From: Lachnospiraceae bacterium UBA3762
GTDB lineage: Bacteria; Bacillota; Clostridia; Lachnospirales; Lachnospiraceae
Reading direction: 5' to 3'
Length of the DNA: 64,000 bases
Assembly (NCBI GenBank): GCA_002371615.1
Contig: DFGA01000071.1
Location: 14,027-78,026 of the forward strand
Below, in pieces: positions 59,136 through 64,000 of the stretch. Under the pieces are notes generated by a model, which was not told where the DNA came from, ran no database searches, and saw only the letters and a list, made by a program, of their open reading frames with translations. Each line of letters opens with the position of its first letter. Positions within the stretch are counted from its first letter, which is position 1. A program made the translations under genes and the position numbers.

Positions 59136-60014
59136 ATGGACGAGAAAATCAGAAACAACAGCTACAGATGGATGTCCCTCAGGATTCTGGTGGTGGTCAT
59201 CGCTTCGGCGGTATTTGCCGTCAATATCAAATCTTTTGTAAGGACCGGCGGGCTGCTTCCGGGTGGCGCGACAGGACTTACGCTCCTGATACAGGAGATT
59301 GCGGGCAGGTTTTTCGGGGTGGCCATACCATACACTCCCATAAATGTTCTCATCAATGCGGTGCCAGTCTACATTGGCTTTAAGTATATCGGGAAAAAGT
59401 TCACTTCGCTCTCATGCATCGTGATCGTCCTGACAGGCGTTCTGACTGACCTTATCCCGGGTTTCGTGATCACAAACGACATCCTTCTCATAAGCGTATT
59501 CGGCGGTATCATAAACGGAATAGCGGTCAGCCTCTGCCTTCTCATGGACGCAACATCAGGCGGGACTGACTTCATAGCGATATACCTGAACAAGAAAAAA
59601 GGCATAAACGGATTCAACGTGGCAATGGTCATAAACACTGTAATCCTGATTATTGCGGGCGCCCTTTTCGGATGGGAGATAGCCCTGTACTCGGTTATAT
59701 TCCAGTATGTTTCTACGGCAGTCATAAACGTCCTTTACAGAAAATACCAGCAGGCAACGCTCTTTATCGTGACAACGGCACCGGACGAGGTCAGTTCGCG
59801 TATCTATGACATGACAAGGCATGGTGCAACGATTATCTACGGCAGGGGATCATATGAAGATGAGAGCACAAAGTCTGTGGTATATTCCGTCGTTACAGCC
59901 ACTCAGGTCAGCAAGGTCGTAAACGCAGTGCACGAAATAGATCCCGCCGCCTTTGTGAACGTGTTCAAGTCAGAGAGGGTGTCGGGTAGGTTCTACCGCA
60001 TTCCGGAGGATTAA
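59136..60014 (+). CDS. YitT family membrane protein with DUF2179
   Basis: The 292-residue protein has five or six helices (about 15-35, 48-72, 78-100, 105-125, 148-168, 172-195) with VRTGGLLPGGATGLTLL and ATSGGTDFIAIYLNKK motifs, and a C-terminal cytosolic DUF2179 domain (TRHGATIIYGRGSY, DPAAFVNV). Function is not known. It starts only 4 bp after the truncated mazG frame and has no clear own promoter; ATG 59115 would extend it into the mazG junction. Confidence 0.9.
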   Translation: MDEKIRNNSYRWMSLRILVVVIASAVFAVNIKSFVRTGGLLPGGATGLTLLIQEIAGRFFGVAIPYTPINVLINAVPVYIGFKYIGKKFTSLSCIVIVLTGVLTDLIPGFVITNDILLISVFGGIINGIAVSLCLLMDATSGGTDFIAIYLNKKKGINGFNVAMVINTVILIIAGALFGWEIALYSVIFQYVSTAVINVLYRKYQQATLFIVTTAPDEVSSRIYDMTRHGATIIYGRGSYEDESTKSVVYSVVTATQVSKVVNAVHEIDPAAFVNVFKSERVSGRFYRIPED

Positions 60015-60019
60015 TTGAA

Positions 60020-60121
60020 ATGAAGACTGTCAGGGTGGTTGCGGCAGTGATCCGTGAAGACAATCGGATATTCGCAACCGCAAGCCTTATTAGTATAATT
60101 TGTTTCTATTTTGATGAATGA
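60020..60121 (+). pseudogene. Truncated Nudix hydrolase (5' end only)
   Basis: MKTVRVVAAVIREDNRIFAT matches the start of MutT-type nucleoside triphosphatases; the frame leaves the family after 22 codons and ends at 60119-60121, without the Nudix box. The break at about 60081 joins unrelated AT-rich sequence leading to the next lipoprotein gene. Confidence 0.75.
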
Positions 60122-60164
60122 TATGGACAGCGTAGGAATGTATAAATCAAAGAGGGAGAAGACT

Positions 60165-61112
60165 ATGAAAAGAGTTCTTATACTTTTTGCGATTATAGCT
60201 GTTATTCTTACAGGGTGTACTACGGAGGTAAGTACATCTGATTATGACCAGCAGACGGAAGATACGAAAACACCAACTGCAACACCTACTACCATAAGTA
60301 CTCCCACACCGGAGCCGATTGAATTTGAAGAAGAATCAGAAGATATAGTTGCGCAGGATCCTTTTGAGGATTTTACTGCAAAAATCGCAGGAGTTTGGGG
60401 TAACCTTACGGGAGGGTGTTATTTTGAAAACTACGAGGATTCAGATATATCAAGTGGTTGGTTTGAGTCTGATGCATTGCCTCAATCACATATAAGGAAA
60501 GTTTTAGAAGTGGCAGAGAACGTATATAGGGTCACTATAGAAGTAGACTCCAGCTATGACGAGGATGGAAATGCATATGATGGCTATTCCTATGAAGTGA
60601 CATATGACGGCAGTGCTGACGGATTTGAAAAGAGTTTTATAGCATCTAACGATACAACGGATTATCTGTATATAAGGCTCGGCAACAATATGGACGAGGC
60701 CTGGGAGTATTATACCGGAACCTTTATAGAAGATTACAACAAGTTGGCAGAAAACTATAAAGGCAAACTGAGAGAGTCACCGGTTGGTATATGGTATACG
60801 GAAAACTATGATCTATTTGATAATTGGGCAGAAAGCTACAGTATAGAATTATCCGGGGATGGAAACGCATTATGCACCGGGTGGCGAAATAAAGATAGCG
60901 GAATCTATGAAATAACAGAGCCGGGAAAACTGAGAATCACGTTTGATCATTGTGAAATCGATAATCCGGAGATCGGGGGATGGGATCTTGTAGAAGGCTT
61001 TGTATATACTATAGATATGGATTATTCCGGAAATGATGCGACAATAAAGATTAATGCTCCGGATGTTATAACCAATCTTACCGACGGTGTGCTACATAGG
61101 AAAGCGAGGTAA
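60165..61112 (+). CDS. Lipoprotein of unknown function
   Basis: The 315-residue product has a lipobox (VILTGC, Cys18), a Thr/Pro-rich linker to about residue 50 (TATPTTISTPTPEP), and two similar beta-rich halves (about 70-200 and 210-310), each with VWGNLTGG or VGIWYTENYD, which look like repeats of a lipocalin-like module. GAGGGAG precedes ATG 60165. Its stop is directly followed by duplicated segment copy 2, so the gene ends at a recombination joint. Confidence 0.8.
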   Translation: MKRVLILFAIIAVILTGCTTEVSTSDYDQQTEDTKTPTATPTTISTPTPEPIEFEEESEDIVAQDPFEDFTAKIAGVWGNLTGGCYFENYEDSDISSGWFESDALPQSHIRKVLEVAENVYRVTIEVDSSYDEDGNAYDGYSYEVTYDGSADGFEKSFIASNDTTDYLYIRLGNNMDEAWEYYTGTFIEDYNKLAENYKGKLRESPVGIWYTENYDLFDNWAESYSIELSGDGNALCTGWRNKDSGIYEITEPGKLRITFDHCEIDNPEIGGWDLVEGFVYTIDMDYSGNDATIKINAPDVITNLTDGVLHRKAR

Positions 61113-61307
61113 GACTGGGGATGGAACGGTGGGAATTTCTGATTTAATAAAAAGCTAAAATCATCTTGAGGGGTTATGAAAGAGGGCATATGTGACGATA
61201 TAATTATCAAAGATAAGAAATTAAGCCAAAAAACTCTTTTTCATTTTGTAAACCTCCCAAACATTTAAGCATCGGGTGCTGCACAGGGTCAGCGCCCGGT
61301 TCTTATT
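61113..61307 (+). repeat. Duplicated segment, copy 2 (tautomerase-tail remnant)
   Basis: It begins with the last codons of the tautomerase gene (DWGWNGGNF then TGA) though no tautomerase gene precedes it, and follows 56560-56753 to the GCGCCCGG hairpin. The pilin gene found after copy 1 is missing here. Confidence 0.85.
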
Positions 61308-61354
61308 TTTACGCTTTATTCCCACAAACGCCCCCAATATGTTAATATACTCAT

Positions 61355-61519
61355 ATGAACGAGCGTGATATCAGAGCTGTCGAGAGAATGAGCCTAGACG
61401 AATTACGGAAATTTTTTAAAGAGTTCTCCATCGAAGGGATTGAAAAGATCTACATGCGGATTCGGCACGAAAAAAATGACAACGCTCAAAGTACGCCGTC
61501 AAAAATAAACTGTTCATGA
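61355..61519 (+). CDS. Small helical protein, 54 aa (copy 2)
   Basis: This is the paralogue of the 57550 protein (MNERDIRAVERMSLDELRKF, FKEFSIEGIEKIYMRI), five residues shorter in the first loop. No ribosome binding site is visible. A 14-bp perfect hairpin follows (61526-61563). Confidence 0.6.
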   Translation: MNERDIRAVERMSLDELRKFFKEFSIEGIEKIYMRIRHEKNDNAQSTPSKINCS

Positions 61520-61525
61520 ACATAT

Positions 61526-61563
61526 AACATAAAAGCCCGGTCTTATGATCGGGCTTTTATGTT
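61526..61563 (+). terminator. Rho-independent terminator
   Basis: AACATAAAAGCCCG (61526-61539) pairs perfectly with CGGGCTTTTATGTT (61550-61563). Confidence 0.85.
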
Positions 61564-61579
61564 GGAGAGGAGAAGAACA

Positions 61580-61743
61580 ATGGAAAAAAAGAAAAAGTTA
61601 CAAAGACCGTCACTCACGGTGTCACCTTCGGCAGTGCTTTAGCTATGGTCATCAGCTACGTCAACTGGCACTCGGTATTATGGGCTATAATACACGGTCT
61701 TTTCAGCTGGCTATATGTGATATACTACGTTATTAGATATTAG
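61580..61743 (+). pseudogene. Small membrane protein gene with a -1 frame step at A_AAA_AAG
   Basis: GGAGAGGAG precedes ATG 61580. The zero frame stops after 20 codons, but stepping back one base at the A_AAA_AAG heptamer (61585-61591) gives a 54-residue protein: MEKKEKVTKTVTHGVTFGSA and then LAMVISYVNWHSVLWAIIHG, LFSWLYVIYYVIRY, which looks like a common small membrane protein of Clostridia with two helices. It may be a simple one-base loss in a run of A, a sequencing error, or a programmed frameshift, since the heptamer is canonical. Confidence 0.6.
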
Positions 61744-61798
61744 TGTCAGGAAGATAAGGTGGTCGGTGACGACTATAATCAGGTGGAGGCTTGAAAGA

Positions 61799-62806
61799 AT
61801 GAAAAACCAGTATGTCGGCGATATCGGGGATTATGGTAAATACTCACTGCTTCGTGCTTTTATTGATGCCGGTGTCAAGGTTGGAGTGAACTGGTATCTG
61901 ACAGAGGATGATGGTTCAAATGACGGCAAATTCAGAGTGTATTTGGAAAAAGATGAATATCGGAAGTATTCTCCGATTGTGTATGATGAGTTAAAAAAAA
62001 TAGTTTCCAGTAAAAAGAGAACTATAAAGGCAATAGAAAAAAGTAATATTCTACCGGGAGCCTATTTCTTTTCAAAGAAACTGAACTTTAAAGGAACACC
62101 ATCTGAAAGAACTAAAAGCAGATACCAGTGGTTATGGGATAGTATCTGGGAGCTTAGCGGAACAGAACTTGTGTTTTTGGATCCGGATAATGGATTATAT
62201 GTAAAGGATAATCCGGCTGATAAATGCGCAGAAAAATACGTATTACCAAGTGAAGTGCTTAAATATTGGGAAACCCGGCATAACGTAGTATATTATTGTC
62301 ATAGGGGGAGAAGAACTGAGCAGCAGTGGCAGGAATATATGCGAATTATGCGAAAGACAATGCCCGGGACCAGAGTAATAGTAATTACTTTTCATAAGGG
62401 AACACAGAGATCATTTGTATTTCTTGTGCGTAAGATGCATTTTGAGAAATATAGAAAGATAATAGACGAAGTTCTGAAAAAATGGGACGGTATTTTTTCG
62501 GATGAAGCGATTGAAGATGATGATCTATCCGCACCTGTAAGAGATCAGGAATTTGTAGTATATAACGAGAAAAATGTGGCTCTTACTGGTGCTATTCGCA
62601 ACAGATGCCTTCGTTTGGAATCTTTCGTGTATGGTAAGGATTACGACAGTGAGAAGTATTATGATTTCACAGAGGATGACACGAAAAAACTCTTTTCTAA
62701 AATAACGATTGATGATTTTATCAAGGCCTGCCGGGATGGTCATCTTATGTGGTTAGAAGAATACTTGAAAGAAAATGACATAAAGCCAAAGACATTTTGC
62801 ATATAA
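61799..62806 (+). CDS. Uncharacterised protein with a DPDNG motif
   Basis: The 335-residue protein starts MKNQYVGDIGDYGKYSLLRA, with VGVNWYLTEDDGSNDGKF, LPGAYFF, LVFLDPDNGLYV and YYCHRGRR, a pattern I associate with a widespread bacterial hypothetical family (N-terminal 230 residues). The remaining 100 residues, ending LFSKITIDDFIKACRDGHLM, look like an added domain. GGTGGAGG lies 9 bases before ATG 61799. Function is unknown; an enzymatic role is hinted at by the invariant-looking DPDNG. Confidence 0.75.
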   Translation: MKNQYVGDIGDYGKYSLLRAFIDAGVKVGVNWYLTEDDGSNDGKFRVYLEKDEYRKYSPIVYDELKKIVSSKKRTIKAIEKSNILPGAYFFSKKLNFKGTPSERTKSRYQWLWDSIWELSGTELVFLDPDNGLYVKDNPADKCAEKYVLPSEVLKYWETRHNVVYYCHRGRRTEQQWQEYMRIMRKTMPGTRVIVITFHKGTQRSFVFLVRKMHFEKYRKIIDEVLKKWDGIFSDEAIEDDDLSAPVRDQEFVVYNEKNVALTGAIRNRCLRLESFVYGKDYDSEKYYDFTEDDTKKLFSKITIDDFIKACRDGHLMWLEEYLKENDIKPKTFCI

Positions 62807-62828
62807 CGATTTGAAAGGAATTCGATAT

Positions 62829-63172
62829 ATGGGAAAGATAAAAGAGCTAAGAAAACATGTAAATACGGAACTTTCTCAGATGCAAGATCCCGATGACATG
62901 CTAAATGCGGCAGGTCATCTGTATGGAGTATCAGCAGCTGCACAGCTTATGATATCCTTGAAAAGCTTTGTATCAAATCACCTGAAGAGGCGGATATCAT
63001 ATGTTCTGCGATCTACCATCATGATGATAAAGGTGTAGTTGACGCCCCAATGGATGAGGTATTAAAGGATGCCGACGTCATTGACCACTCCTTTAAAGAT
63101 GCCACAAAACCGGTAAAAGAAAAAGAACAGAAACTATATGATGCCCTTTGTAAGGAGCTTGGGATAGAATAG
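62829..63172 (+). pseudogene. HD-domain protein copy 2, broken by an internal deletion
   Basis: It aligns to 57791-58255 from the start to the stop, but 124 bp (equivalent of 57910-58033) are replaced by TAT, removing the LLHDLF...DDHAHKG metal-binding core and shifting the frame. Downstream sequence (IYHHDDKGVVDAPMDEVLKD) is still well preserved, so the deletion is fairly recent. Confidence 0.85.
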
Positions 63173-63183
63173 GAGGATAACAA

Positions 63184-63354
63184 TTGGAAACCTGGTATTA
63201 TGAAGTAGTAAGCATAGACGGCGACTACGCAAATCTTAAAAGAACAGATATTGAATCAGATGATCTGAAACTTGTCGCAAGGGCACTGCTACCTGCGGAG
63301 ATTATGGAAGGAAGCCGACTAAAATATGAGATGATGACATACTCATTAGAGTGA
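63184..63354 (+). CDS. Small DUF3006-like protein, 56 aa (copy 2)
   Basis: A TTG start after GGAGGATAACAA encodes METWYYEVVSIDGDYANLKR, very close to the 58268 protein. The frame is intact though the adjoining HD copy is broken. Confidence 0.6.
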   Translation: METWYYEVVSIDGDYANLKRTDIESDDLKLVARALLPAEIMEGSRLKYEMMTYSLE

Positions 63355-63368
63355 TTACGGAGAATGTA

Positions 63369-63839
63369 ATGACACAGATACAGCATTTATATGAAATAGT
63401 AAAAACACTTCGGTCTGAAAATGGTTGTCCGTGGGACAGGCAGCAGACACATATGAGCTTAAAGCCCGAATGCATAGAGGAAGCAGCAGAAGTCATCAGC
63501 GGGATAAATATCCTTGATAAGACCGGCGATGCCGAAAATTTTAAAGAAGAACTCGGTGATCTTCTCCTGCAGGTAATGTTCCATAGTGTTATAGCAGAAG
63601 AGGAAGGACTGTTTACTTTTGATGATGTGGCTAAAACGGTTTCCGAGAAGATGATAAGGCGCCATCCCCATGTTTTTGCCGGAGTAACGTATAGATCAAA
63701 AGAAGAACAGCATGCAGCCTGGGAGAAGATAAAAGCAGGTGAAAAAGCCGGTAAGGAGTGGCATGAGCAGTATTTAAAGGAAGCATTTGCCGAATCATCT
63801 GATCTTATTGAGAAGGCAAAAGAGCGTAAAGGTTTTTAG
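63369..63839 (+). CDS. MazG-like nucleotide pyrophosphohydrolase
   Basis: The 156-residue protein shows the MazG core: LRSENGCPWDRQQTHMSL, CIEEAAEVISGIN, ENFKEELGDLLLQVMFHSVIAEEEG with its EExxE and EELxD metal ligands, and FTFDDVAKTVSEKMIRRHPHVFAG. It is about half the length of double-domain MazG, like single-domain homologues. It hydrolyses non-canonical NTPs. ATG 63369 has GGAG upstream. The paralogue at 58955 is truncated. Confidence 0.93.
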   Translation: MTQIQHLYEIVKTLRSENGCPWDRQQTHMSLKPECIEEAAEVISGINILDKTGDAENFKEELGDLLLQVMFHSVIAEEEGLFTFDDVAKTVSEKMIRRHPHVFAGVTYRSKEEQHAAWEKIKAGEKAGKEWHEQYLKEAFAESSDLIEKAKERKGF

Positions 63840-64000
63840 GAGAGAGCATGAGTCTATTTATTAGCAGGGGAAAGTTGAAAACTAAAAATCTACTGAATCA
63901 TATATGCATTGATGATATAATATAATTGTAGAGGATATTTTTTCAGGAATAACGGTTCCTGTGTTGATTGAATTTGAGGTGACAAACTATTAGTAGTCAA
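63840..64000. other. Tail of the window, no supportable gene
   Basis: A 26-codon frame begins at 63849 after GGAGAG, and GATATAATATAATT (63914-63927) contains a -10-like TATAAT; whatever it serves lies beyond the window. Confidence 0.3.

Noticed and set aside
1..64000. CRISPR arrays, rRNA genes and intact transposases
   Set aside because: None were seen on reading both strands; repeats present are hairpin elements, duplicated blocks and att sites.

Overview
The window looks like a chromosomal segment of a Lachnospiraceae-type Firmicute (Clostridia). This is inferred from moderate GC, strong AGGAGG-type ribosome binding sites, TTGACA/TATAAT promoters, and gene families and neighbourhoods typical of that group: the yicC-gmk-rpoZ-rimO-pgsA run, infC-rpmI-rplT with an upstream attenuator, a BMP-type nucleoside ABC importer next to xpt, stand-alone riboflavin kinase with RibU under an FMN riboswitch, and RqcH. 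No genus can be fixed from sequence alone.

Layout. 0-6.7 kb: secreted and hypothetical proteins, two ECF sigma factor genes each followed by a membrane regulator, and a PadR regulator with an FtsW/RodA-type membrane protein. 7.0-13.6 kb: an AT-richer defence island carrying a complete QatABCD anti-phage operon plus an unrecognised fifth gene with a HicA-like C-terminus, then a folded 147-nt palindromic element. 14.5-16.1 kb: an Ig-like secreted protein and an L,D-transpeptidase. 16.3-23.2 kb: a shikimate/aromatic operon (aroF-tyrA-aroA-aroC and a trifunctional AroE-AroK-AroQ fusion) ending in a barnase-like lipoprotein. 23.2-24.4 kb (minus): riboflavin uptake and riboflavin kinase under an FMN riboswitch. 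25.0-31.8 kb: purine nucleoside import and salvage, and small membrane or lipid-binding proteins. 31.8-50.8 kb: largely housekeeping genes for translation, nucleotide and lipid metabolism and ribosome rescue. 50.9-56.0 kb: a tRNA-Pro gene whose last 22 nt recur 5 kb downstream, which brackets an integrase-less island with a secreted NEW3 protein, an ABC exporter and an acetyltransferase/small-protein pair. 56.2-63.8 kb: a mosaic containing a segmental duplication (HD protein, small proteins, MazG) in which each copy has lost a different gene.

Recurring theme: the intergenic regions are rich in C-GAA-G capped hairpins and short dispersed structured repeats. One repeat pair (26.3 and 44.9 kb) is bounded by copies of a Shine-Dalgarno motif. 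Another sequence is shared between the FMN riboswitch variable arm and the coding region of an ABC-F gene. These repeats, the fifth Qat-associated gene, the gmk leader with mutually exclusive hairpins and the fused shikimate enzyme are the most interesting items. No CRISPR array, rRNA or complete transposase was seen.
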